Shown here: piece by piece, positions 1-7,241 of the stretch
Position numbering within the stretch: the stretch's first letter is position 1
How the letters are laid out: the number at the start of each line of letters is the position of its first letter
Assembly: GCA_031286985.1 (NCBI GenBank)
Contig: JAITTL010000020.1
Coordinates: 1-64,000 of the forward strand
Direction of reading: 5' to 3'
DNA length: 64,000 bases
Source: Endomicrobium sp.
Lineage (GTDB): Bacteria; Elusimicrobiota; Endomicrobiia; Endomicrobiales; Endomicrobiaceae
Notes under the pieces: model-generated
The model's database searches: none
What the model was told of the DNA's origin: nothing
Seen by the model: only the letters and a program-made list of their open reading frames with translations
Translations under genes and position numbers: made by a program

Positions 1-1350
1 CTTCCACTTCTCTCCCTTCTCTTCTTCCTCTTTTACCATTCTTACCATCTCTCTAAATACTTCCTCCCCATAACTTACACTCCCTACGCTCCTTATCATG
101 TTCCCCACAAATCCTAAACTCCATTCCGCTTGACCCCTCACATCTGCATCTGTTGATAATGCTGCATTCATTGCTTCAATTTTATCTGATTTTTCTGAAA
201 CTTCTTTTTCATCACCATTGCTAGCTCCTCCCTTTGGACTGTGCAACCAAGAAGTAAAAGCAGTACCATTGGAGATCAATCCACTGCCTATCCTCTTTAT
301 TCCACTGCCTACACGATCATACATATAATTACATGTTTTATAAATTTTGGCAAACCAACCCTCTACTTGTGGTTCATTTGCTCCTATTTCTGTTTCTAAG
401 GATTCCGGTTCATCATCGTCCACTATCACTCCTTCTTGATCGACATTTTGGACTTCTTCTTTAGCAAGCCAGCCATCTTTCGGTGATCCACTTGCTTCCG
501 TGTCTACTTCTAAGGGTTCATCATCGTCCACTACCATCACTTCTTGATCTACATTTGGGACTTCTTCTTTAGCAAGCCAGCCATCTTTCGGTGGTCCACT
601 TGCTTCCATGTCTACTTCTAAGGGTTCATCGTCGTTCACTACCACCACTTCTTGATCGATATTTGGGACTTCTTCTATGGGTACTACATTATCTGCTGGT
701 ACTTCAGTTGTTATGTCACAACCACCTGTTACTATTTCTGTACCTCCTTCTGTTAATGCTTTTGTTTCTATTTCTGATTCTATTTCTGATTCTATTTCTG
801 TTTCTGTTCCTTCATAATTTGATAGTTCTCCAGCTCCTTCTTCTCGTTTTGCTCGTGCTTCTTCTCGCTTTGCTCGTGCTGCTTCCCGTCTTTCTCGTGC
901 TGCTTCCCGTCTTTCTCGTGCTTTTTGTGCTTCTTTTACGAAGGCTCGCACATTTACTCCTGCTTTTTGTGCTTCTTTTACGAAGGATTCGTCATTACAC
1001 GCTTCCTCAAGCACAGCAATAAACCCATGTAATATCTTAACACGACAAGTTTCTTGATGAGATATGTCTTCTCCAACAAGAAGGGTGATGGCGTTTATAG
1101 TTCTGTTAGCGTATCCATTCCTACGAGAGATTTTTGGCTCCTGATCGATAAAATTTTTTAAGTTTTTTAACTCCCCACATGTTGATTTAACTGTATATTT
1201 ACCTCCACATCTTATCTTTTTACTAGGTCTAAAACTCATCTCAAATTCAGACCACGCACCTTTTGATAAACCAACTACAACCATACACACAAGGCATAAA
1301 ATCATTAAGTATCTAATCTTACTGTTTACTACCCTCTCAATTAGTCTCAT
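1..1350 (-). CDS. Secreted acidic repeat protein, unknown function (3' end outside window)
   Basis: I do not recognise a family. The frame is open for 450 codons from ATG at 1350 to the window edge, with GGGAGG (complement of 1355-1360) as ribosome site. The N-terminus has a basic start and a hydrophobic core (ILCLVCMVVVGL), so it reads as a signal peptide with cleavage near residues 30-35. Next comes a Cys-containing region (about 48-120), then an Arg/Ala/Glu-rich, probably helical stretch (about 135-170), an ETEIESEIES run, three 36-residue repeats (about 228-335), and a region with amphipathic and acidic segments. The product is probably exported to the envelope or outside the cell. No neighbour gene points to a role. 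The divergent 1.8 kb region upstream is decayed. That it is a real gene is well supported; its function is unknown. Confidence 0.8.
   Translation of the reverse strand, partial: MRLIERVVNSKIRYLMILCLVCMVVVGLSKGAWSEFEMSFRPSKKIRCGGKYTVKSTCGELKNLKNFIDQEPKISRRNGYANRTINAITLLVGEDISHQETCRVKILHGFIAVLEEACNDESFVKEAQKAGVNVRAFVKEAQKARERREAARERREAARAKREEARAKREEGAGELSNYEGTETEIESEIESEIETKALTEGGTEIVTGGCDITTEVPADNVVPIEEVPNIDQEVVVVNDDEPLEVDMEASGPPKDGWLAKEEVPNVDQEVMVVDDDEPLEVDTEASGSPKDGWLAKEEVQNVDQEGVIVDDDEPESLETEIGANEPQVEGWFAKIYKTCNYMYDRVGSGIKRIGSGLISNGTAFTSWLHSPKGGASNGDEKEVSEKSDKIEAMNAALSTDADVRGQAEWSLGFVGNMIRSVGSVSYGEEVFREMVRMVKEEEEKGEKWK
346..669 (-). repeat. Three tandem 108-bp (36-codon) repeats inside the secreted protein gene
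   Basis: Two copies at 562-669 and 454-561 are nearly identical. A third at about 346-453 has diverged and carries a small insertion. Each unit encodes VPN-D-QEV followed by an acidic patch (DDDEPLEVD) and PKDGWLAKEE. The period of 108 bp keeps the reading frame, which suggests duplication under protein-level constraint. There are no spacers or palindromes, so this is not a CRISPR array. Confidence 0.9.
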
Positions 1351-1699
1351 GTTGCCTCCCTTTCTCTCCTCTGAAACTCAACAATCTTCCCTTATCTTCA
1401 CTTTATACAACTCATGTTCTTTTTCAACACGATTCACTTGTACGATTTTTCACCATGCCTTCAGCTCCACTCTCCAACTTCTTTCACTCTATGATACGGC
1501 AAACAACTAAAACCATTTCACACTTCTATTAACTTCCATAGCCTCTTTTCTTCTCTTTTCCTTCCAAACTGTTTCAGAGCTAACGGTTCTTAATGCTGAA
1601 ATTTCTTTATATATTTTCCATCTTTGCTTTTTTCATATGCAATAACACGCTTTTGTCTTCTACGTATAAACAGTTCATATAACTACCCTCTTAAGTTTT

Positions 1700-1864
1700 T
1701 TAACGTATGAACATCTCATCCATTTTTAATTTCTCCTTACCTGTTTGAGATATTCTTTTCATTCTGTAATTCATGTTCTCAAATGTCTCTCCACATCCCT
1801 TACACTCGTACCTCTGCCGTCCCTCACATACCCCTCTCTTTACATATTTCTTACTTAAACATAA
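1700..1864 (-). pseudogene. Remnant of an IS transposase N-terminal zinc ribbon
   Basis: This stretch translates to about 54 residues ending at a TAA (1700-1702). It contains KKYVKRG, then GRQRYECKGCGETF, the pattern typical of the zinc-ribbon start of IS1-like and related transposases (a KNG-type turn, then QRY-C-x2-C-x3-F). No start codon or upstream Cys pair is preserved in frame, and no DDE or other catalytic domain follows. It is therefore a fragment. The family assignment comes from motif recall only. Confidence 0.5.
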
Positions 1865-2328
1865 TCTTTTGGGAAAACAAAAACACTACCGTGGCATCCC
1901 TCCCCGATCTTCTTTTTAGGGCTATGTCGTACATACGTCTATTTTCTAAACATCCTCAAAAACAATTGTGGCAAAACAAAAAAAAACACAACAATTCCCG
2001 CTGGATACCCTCTTGTTGGTATGCCATTTATGCGCGTTTTAGTTACTATATTATTGCTGTTATGCGTAAATTATTTGTAATTATTGACAATTATTGCGTG
2101 TTGCGAATAGTCGTTTTGCCTTAGAAGGCCTTATTCTAGCACTTAATTATATTCTCTTTCAAGGTATTTTCTTTTTCAATTTTTTTCGGTAGGATAATAG
2201 AACTTTATGCTTATAACAAAAACTATAAAGTGAATGTTCATCAAATTTATAAGCAAAAAAATCGGGATACTGCTACCTTTTTAAAGAAGTCGTATGTGTT
2301 TAGTTACCACCAATCGCCTGTTTTTTCA

Positions 2329-2352
2329 TATGGAATTCTTCAATCTAAAAAG
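2329..2352 (+). repeat. 24-nt dispersed repeat, copy 1
   Basis: Reads TATGGAATTCTT, then C, then AATCTAAAAAG. It matches 20155-20178 at 23 of 24 positions. Both copies lie outside genes. The origin is unknown; it could be an IS-end scar or a regulatory element. Confidence 0.5.
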
Positions 2353-2595
2353 TGATATACTTGCCATTAATGTTTCAATCGTATTTTAAGCAACAGCTTT
2401 CTTTAGCTGCAGAAATACAAAAAACCGCCCACTGTTTACGATAATAACATTATATCCTAACCTTTATACTACTTTGTGATGCTCAACGACATACTATGTG
2501 ATTTTTTACATTTTCTAATATTTTCGAGTATTTGAAATATATGAAAATCATTTCATTTCATCAATTTTATTGATGATAAATACTCCAAAGATGCT

Positions 2596-2781
2596 TCAAT
2601 AGCATATCGACTTTTTTTGCGTCGGTTGACCCGGATTCTGATTTGCCGTTTTTATAGCTTCCTCCAAAATAGGTTTTAAAATTTTCGCTCTTTTTCCCAT
2701 TTCATTAGCAACAGTCATCACATTCTCCAGTATCTCGACCTTTGTCTTATCTTTGTCTACAAATACTGACTTACTAATTCT
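2596..2781 (-). pseudogene. Coding-like fragment, unknown
   Basis: An open frame of 61 sense codons has normal-looking composition (KSVFVDKDKTKVEILENV, later KPILEEAIKTANQNPGQ). It is preceded directly by a stop and has no credible start except an internal ATG. It looks like the helical tail of a lost gene rather than an intact small protein. I do not recognise it. Confidence 0.25.
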
Positions 2782-3165
2782 TCAACTTATCTTAAAATAA
2801 GATTATCAATAAACACATTTCTTGTTGCACTATTTTTAAAAATCACGACACACAAAAGAATGATCTATACTTTCAAAGATCATATTTTTATTACTTTTTT
2901 CACAAAAACTTCCATATCAAAAACAATCGATTTTTTAACAGATATTTCAATGGCCTACTTCCATAATGGAGCATATCCACCAAATAAGAAAAAAGACGCA
3001 AAAAACTCTTTTAGAATTTATTTTTATCAGCAAAAAACACGACAGTTTGCTTAGCAAACGCCCGTATAAAAATACGTTAGTAGAATTTATTGTAGTAGTC
3101 GCGAAATCGTATTAGTATTCTGCCAAATCGCAGAAAAGCGTCATGGTAATTTTAAATAATAAAAA

Positions 3166-3194
3166 TAGACACACTTAAATTAAATTGATACAAT
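3166..3194 (+). promoter_or_regulatory. Sigma-70-type promoter of the thi operon
   Basis: TAGACA (3166-3171) and TACAAT (3189-3194) are separated by 17 nt, giving a predicted start near 3201, just ahead of the TPP aptamer. Each hexamer matches consensus at five of six positions. Confidence 0.65.
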
Positions 3195-3212
3195 CCAGGC
3201 GTTGAGTAGAAT

Positions 3213-3319
3213 AATGGGTGCCATATAACAACAAAGCTGAGAAAGGAATTAAATTCCTTAACCATTTGAGGCTAATTGTCTCGGGAACCTGATGCGGGTA
3301 ATGCCGACGTAGGGAATAT
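3213..3319 (+). promoter_or_regulatory. TPP riboswitch (THI element)
   Basis: The conserved THI-box blocks occur in order: GGGTGCC, GCTGAGA, then GAACCTGATGCGGGTAATGC and CGTAGGGAA. An internal GGAATT-AAATTCC stem forms the variable arm. The element sits directly before thiamine genes and a terminator, so thiamine pyrophosphate binding should switch off transcription of thiG-thiF. Identity is secure from the motif blocks and the context. Confidence 0.95.
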
Positions 3320-3345
3320 TATCAAAATATGAAATTGGCACGATC

Positions 3346-3377
3346 CCTTCAAGAATCCGCGTTCTTGAAGGTTTTTT
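3346..3377 (+). terminator. Riboswitch-controlled intrinsic terminator
   Basis: A perfect 10-bp stem, CCTTCAAGAA (3346-3355) with TTCTTGAAGG (3362-3371), has a 6-nt loop and is followed by six T. It lies between the TPP aptamer and the thiG ribosome site, so it is the likely expression platform. Confidence 0.9.
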
Positions 3378-3391
3378 GTTTGGGAGGAAAA

Positions 3392-4165
3392 ATGGAAGAC
3401 GATTTTTTAGAAATTGCAGGACTACAACTTAAAAGCAGACTCTTCATAGGAAGCGGAAAATTTTCGAACAATAGTCTTATACCACATATCACAAGTGCGG
3501 CTGAATCACAAATAATAACGGTTGCTGTCCGTAGATTTGATTTTGAAAACATCTATGAAAATATTTTAAACTATATTCCAAAAGATATGTATATAATGCC
3601 AAATACATCTGGAGCAAGAACATCTGACGAAGCTGTTCGTATAGCAAGGATTGCAAAAGCTGCAATCGGCGTAAATTTAGTAAAAATAGAAATTATCAAT
3701 GATAATAAATATCTTTTGCCAGACAATTATCAAACCGCAAGGGCGTGTGAGATCCTTTCAAAAGAAGGATTTAATGTTTTTGCTTATATGAATGCAGATC
3801 TGTACGCTGCAAGAGATATGCAAAATGCAGGAGCAAAAGCCATAATGCCTTTAGGGGCTCCTATTGGAACCAATCGTGGACTTCAAACCGAGGAAATGGT
3901 TAAAATTTTGATAGAAGAAATAGACACACCCATAATAGTCGATGCCGGACTTGGTAAAACATCAGACGCTTGCAAGTGTATGGAAATGGGTTGTGCGGCG
4001 GTAATGGTAAACACAGCTATATCTTCAAGTGTTAATCCTGTTTTAATGGCTGCAGCGTTTAAAGATGCTGTCGCTGCTGGGCGTAAAGCATATGTAGCAA
4101 AAACCGGAGATATTTCATATACAGCACAAGCCTCGTCACCTTTGACGAGCTTTTTAAGGGATTAA
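3392..4165 (+). CDS. thiG: Thiazole synthase ThiG
   Basis: ThiG condenses 1-deoxy-xylulose 5-phosphate, dehydroglycine and ThiS-thiocarboxylate into thiazole phosphate. The (beta/alpha)8-barrel family pattern is clear: LFIGSGKF near the start, PNTSGA at about 70-75, the Schiff-base Lys in NLVKIEII (about residue 98), then PLGAPIGTN and a C-terminal phosphate-binding segment with DAGLG. I chose ATG 3392, behind GGGAGG. An in-frame upstream ATG at 3329 would place the riboswitch terminator inside the coding sequence. The resulting 257 residues is the usual family length. First gene of the thi operon, under TPP riboswitch control. Confidence 0.95.
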   Translation: MEDDFLEIAGLQLKSRLFIGSGKFSNNSLIPHITSAAESQIITVAVRRFDFENIYENILNYIPKDMYIMPNTSGARTSDEAVRIARIAKAAIGVNLVKIEIINDNKYLLPDNYQTARACEILSKEGFNVFAYMNADLYAARDMQNAGAKAIMPLGAPIGTNRGLQTEEMVKILIEEIDTPIIVDAGLGKTSDACKCMEMGCAAVMVNTAISSSVNPVLMAAAFKDAVAAGRKAYVAKTGDISYTAQASSPLTSFLRD

Positions 4166-4173
4166 AAGATTTT

Positions 4174-5286
4174 ATGAGCTTCTATAATGAAATGCAGAAA
4201 TATAAAAAATTTAATTTTGATGGTTTTGCAAATGAAGTTTCAGATGCTGGGTTAGAAAATATTATTAACAAGACTGATTTATCCCATGCAGATTTCCTTG
4301 CTTTGATTTCACCAAAAGCCTTAAATCGTGTAGAATCTATGGCTAAAAAGGCAAACGAAATTGCGGTAAAAAATTTCGGCAAGAACATACTTTTATACGC
4401 CCCTCTATATGTGTCGAATTTTTGCGTAAACAATTGTTTATATTGCGGTTTTTCTACAAATAATAACATACAAAGAGAAGCTTTAACTTTTGAAGAAATA
4501 GAAGCGAATTGCAAGATAATTTTTGGGTATGGTATACGCCATATTTTGCTTGTGTGCGGTGAAAGTCGCATAAAAGCTTCTGTTGAATATCTTAAAAAAT
4601 CCGTTGAAATTCTAAAAAAGTATTTTGACGCCATCGATCTGGAAGTGTATCCTCTCAAAGAAGATGAATATAAAGAACTTTTTGAAATAGGTGTTGATGG
4701 CCTTACAATATACCAAGAAACTTATGATGATGAGCTCTATAGGGTTTTACACACGAAAGAAGCAAAAGCTGATTATAAATATCGTTTAGAAACATGTGAA
4801 AGGGCGGGACGAGCCAATTATAGAAATCTTAATGTCGGAGCATTACTTGGTTTAGGAAATTTCACTAAGGATGTATTTTTTGCTGGGCTTCATGCTCAAT
4901 ATTTAAGAAAAACCTTTCCACAGTCTGAAATTGGAATGTCTTTCCCAAGGCTTCGCCCAGCTGAAGGAGGTTTTCAGCCAAAAGTAACAATAAGCGACAA
5001 ACAATTAGTTCAAGCTATGTGTGCTGTTCGTCTTTTTATAAATAGAATAAATATTACAGTTTCCACCCGTGAGAACTCAATGTTAAGAAATAATCTTATT
5101 CCTCTGGGCATAACAAAGATGTCTGCAGGTTCAAGCACAGAAGTTGGCGGATATGTAAAAAGGCTTAAGCATAACGAGGCTTTAGCCAAAGGGCAGTTTA
5201 CAATAAACGACATAACAAGTGTCAAATCCGTCAAAAATATGATTTATAAAGCTGGGTACCAACCCGTAATGAAGGACATGTTTTAG
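4174..5286 (+). CDS. thiH: Tyrosine lyase ThiH (radical SAM)
   Basis: ThiH cleaves tyrosine to dehydroglycine and p-cresol, supplying the glycine imine for ThiG under anaerobic conditions. The radical SAM cluster motif CVNNCLYC is at residues 84-91, preceded by NILLYAPLYVSN as in biotin/thiamin-type enzymes. The C-terminal half carries SFPRLRPAEGG and STRE, both typical of ThiH. Length is 370 residues, as in the family. It lies 8 nt after thiG and its stop abuts the thiE start. Use of ThiH rather than the oxygen-dependent ThiO points to an anaerobic cell. HydG is a related alternative, but the neighbours settle the call. Confidence 0.95.
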   Translation: MSFYNEMQKYKKFNFDGFANEVSDAGLENIINKTDLSHADFLALISPKALNRVESMAKKANEIAVKNFGKNILLYAPLYVSNFCVNNCLYCGFSTNNNIQREALTFEEIEANCKIIFGYGIRHILLVCGESRIKASVEYLKKSVEILKKYFDAIDLEVYPLKEDEYKELFEIGVDGLTIYQETYDDELYRVLHTKEAKADYKYRLETCERAGRANYRNLNVGALLGLGNFTKDVFFAGLHAQYLRKTFPQSEIGMSFPRLRPAEGGFQPKVTISDKQLVQAMCAVRLFINRINITVSTRENSMLRNNLIPLGITKMSAGSSTEVGGYVKRLKHNEALAKGQFTINDITSVKSVKNMIYKAGYQPVMKDMF

Positions 5287-5922
5287 ATGAAGAAACAATT
5301 GCCAAAAGGGTTGTACGCTATTACAGCTGAGAATTTTTCAAATGGTCGCGACAATATAACTGTCGCAAAAGAGGTTCTCGATGCTGGTGTAAAAGTTTTG
5401 CAGTATAGGGATAAATACAAAACAAAACTAGAAAAACTTAAACAATGCGAACAAATTCGCAAGCTGACTTTAGAATACAATGCGTTTTTTATAGTTAACG
5501 ATGATATTGACATAGCTCTTGCCGTTACCAGTGACGGGGTGCATTTGGGACAAGATGATTTGCCAATATCTACAGCTAGGATAATTGTCAGCGATAAAAT
5601 GAGTATAGGTATCTCAACACATTCGCCTGCTCAGGCGTTGGCTGCCCAAGAACATGGTGCTGATTACATAGGTGTTGGCCCGATATTTAAAACTTTCACA
5701 AAAGACAATATTTGCGATTTTGTAGGATTGGATTATCTCGATTTTTGTGTAAAGAATATTAAGATTCATAAAGTTGCTATTGGTGGGATAAAACTTTCTA
5801 ACATTAAACAAATATGCCGGTTTAAACCTGAAGGTATTTGCATGGTAACTGAGATTACATCTTCGTCATATATTAAAGAGACAATTAACCATGCTTTAGA
5901 GGTGATGCATGGTAACGATTAA
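5287..5922 (+). CDS. thiE: Thiamine-phosphate synthase ThiE
   Basis: ThiE joins the pyrimidine pyrophosphate and thiazole phosphate to give thiamine phosphate. TIM-barrel signatures are VLQYRDK (about 38-44), VNDDIDIAL, DGVHLGQDDL and GVGPIFKT, with a phosphate loop AIGGI. Length is 211 residues. The ATG follows the thiH stop without a gap, and the 3' end overlaps thiS by 14 nt, indicating translational coupling. The pyrimidine branch (thiC, thiD) is not in this window, so the pyrimidine must come from elsewhere in the genome or by salvage. Confidence 0.93.
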   Translation: MKKQLPKGLYAITAENFSNGRDNITVAKEVLDAGVKVLQYRDKYKTKLEKLKQCEQIRKLTLEYNAFFIVNDDIDIALAVTSDGVHLGQDDLPISTARIIVSDKMSIGISTHSPAQALAAQEHGADYIGVGPIFKTFTKDNICDFVGLDYLDFCVKNIKIHKVAIGGIKLSNIKQICRFKPEGICMVTEITSSSYIKETINHALEVMHGND

Positions 5923-6112
5923 ACTAAACGACAAAGATACAATTGTTGAAGATAATTTATCTCTTTTAAAACTATTGGAAGATAAAAAAATTGTTCCAGA
6001 GACTGTTGTCGTTGCACTAAATCTTAACGTTGTCAACCAAACCGACCTATATAAAACTTTTCTTGCAAATGGAGATAAAGTTGAAGTGTTAAGATTTGTT
6101 GCTGGTGGATAA
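5909..6112 (+). CDS. thiS: Sulfur carrier protein ThiS
   Basis: A 67-residue beta-grasp protein ending in Gly-Gly (RFVAGG), the tail that is adenylated by ThiF and converted to a thiocarboxylate to deliver sulfur to ThiG. VVVALNLNVV and GDKVEVLRFV match the ThiS fold pattern. It overlaps the end of thiE and is followed by thiF 7 nt later, so carrier and activating enzyme are produced together. Confidence 0.93.
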   Translation: MVTIKLNDKDTIVEDNLSLLKLLEDKKIVPETVVVALNLNVVNQTDLYKTFLANGDKVEVLRFVAGG

Positions 6113-6119
6113 ATTTATT

Positions 6120-7217
6120 ATGGACAATTTTTACGAAAGGTATAAGAGTCATATATTGCTTGAAGAAATAGGCATTGCCGGTCAAAAGCGCATTAAAGCT
6201 TCTAACGTATTGATTGTTGGTGTTGGAGGATTAGGTTCACCAGTTGCAATGTACCTTGCAGCAGCTGGGGTAGGCAAAATAGGTATTATTGACTTTGATA
6301 CCGTTGATATTTCGAACTTACAAAGGCAGATTCTTTACAATGTCACCGATGTTGGTGAAAATAAGATTGAGATTGCAAAAAAACGTATAAAAGAGTTAAA
6401 CCCTGAATTAAAAGTTGTTGCCTACAATGAAAAATTTTCTCAATTGAATGCATTAAAAATAATTAAAAAATATGATGTTGTTGTGGACGCTTCAGACAAT
6501 TTCCCAACTAGGTACTTAGTAAACGATGCTTGCGCTTTTGCTGGTATTCCAGACATTTGGGCATCGGTTTATAAATTTGAAGGACAGATAAGCATTTTTG
6601 ACGCAAAAATGGGAGCATGTTATCGTTGCTTTCATCCGATTCCTCCAAAAATTGGGACAGTTCCATCGTGCGGTGAAAGCGGTGTAGTAGGAGCGTTAAC
6701 TGGAATTATAGGATCGATGCAAGCCTGCGAGGCTTTGAAAATCATAACAGGGGCAGGTGTTCCGCTGATTGGACGATTGCTATATTTTGATGTTTTTAAC
6801 ATGACAATAAAAGAATTTAGGATTGCAAAAAACAAAAATTGTTCATTATGTGGAGAAAAACCTTCATTAAAGCAGTTGGCAAATTATGATGAATTTTGTC
6901 ATATCAATGATTTTATTGAAAATGAAATTACCTCCATTGAGTTAAATAAGAAAATTAAAACCGGAAAAATACAAATAGTTAACATCGTTGGAAAAGCTGA
7001 AAAAAACGATTTAATATTTCCAACAGCGATAACAACTTCAGTTAACAATCTTATATTTTTGAAGGATAAATTTAATCCAAACTTGGAAATTGTCTTTGTT
7101 TGCAAATATGGTTACAGGAGTATTTATGCCATGCAACTGCTAAAGGAATCAGGATACAAAGGAAAAATGTACAGCCTTAAAGGCGGTACTCGCAAACTAT
7201 CCATTTACTCATTCTAA
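6120..7217 (+). CDS. thiF: ThiS adenylyltransferase ThiF with C-terminal rhodanese domain
   Basis: This E1-like enzyme adenylates the ThiS C-terminus. The nucleotide loop GVGGLGS is at residues 34-40, the catalytic-type Cys is in VPSCGES (C184), and zinc-binding pairs CYRC and CSLC are present. Residues about 265-365 form a rhodanese-like domain with the loop CKYGYRS (C328), a persulfide-type site for sulfur transfer. This makes a MoeB/ThiF-rhodanese fusion. I chose ATG 6120 (GGTGGA upstream) over an in-frame ATG at 6096 that overlaps thiS. As last gene of the operon it is most likely ThiF, though it could also serve molybdopterin or other sulfur carriers. Confidence 0.9.
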   Translation: MDNFYERYKSHILLEEIGIAGQKRIKASNVLIVGVGGLGSPVAMYLAAAGVGKIGIIDFDTVDISNLQRQILYNVTDVGENKIEIAKKRIKELNPELKVVAYNEKFSQLNALKIIKKYDVVVDASDNFPTRYLVNDACAFAGIPDIWASVYKFEGQISIFDAKMGACYRCFHPIPPKIGTVPSCGESGVVGALTGIIGSMQACEALKIITGAGVPLIGRLLYFDVFNMTIKEFRIAKNKNCSLCGEKPSLKQLANYDEFCHINDFIENEITSIELNKKIKTGKIQIVNIVGKAEKNDLIFPTAITTSVNNLIFLKDKFNPNLEIVFVCKYGYRSIYAMQLLKESGYKGKMYSLKGGTRKLSIYSF

Positions 7218-7241
7218 CAAAAATGTGTGAAAATAAATGAA

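Larger units (their letters stand above)
1865..3165. other. Long region without an intact gene
   Basis: About 1.3 kb with stops in all frames at short intervals. The longest frames (1783-2124 and 2860-3054, plus) have low-complexity or random-looking translations. One coding-like scrap lies at 2596-2781 minus, and a 24-nt motif shared with 20155-20178 lies at 2329-2352. I see no tRNA or structured RNA. The region probably represents decayed coding DNA between the repeat protein and the thi operon. Confidence 0.6.

Noticed and set aside
346-669. Possible CRISPR array from regular 108-bp units
   Set aside because: Units are contiguous, in frame, without spacers or short palindromic repeats, and encode protein.
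591-1022. Plus-strand leucine-rich frame of 143 codons
   Set aside because: It is the antisense shadow of the repeat protein's Glu/Lys-rich coding sequence and has no start context.
1783-2124. Plus-strand frame of 113 codons
   Set aside because: Translation looks random and the region overlaps the transposase remnant on the other strand.
2860-3054. Plus-strand frame of 64 codons
   Set aside because: Low-complexity AT-rich translation with no ribosome site or recognised motif.
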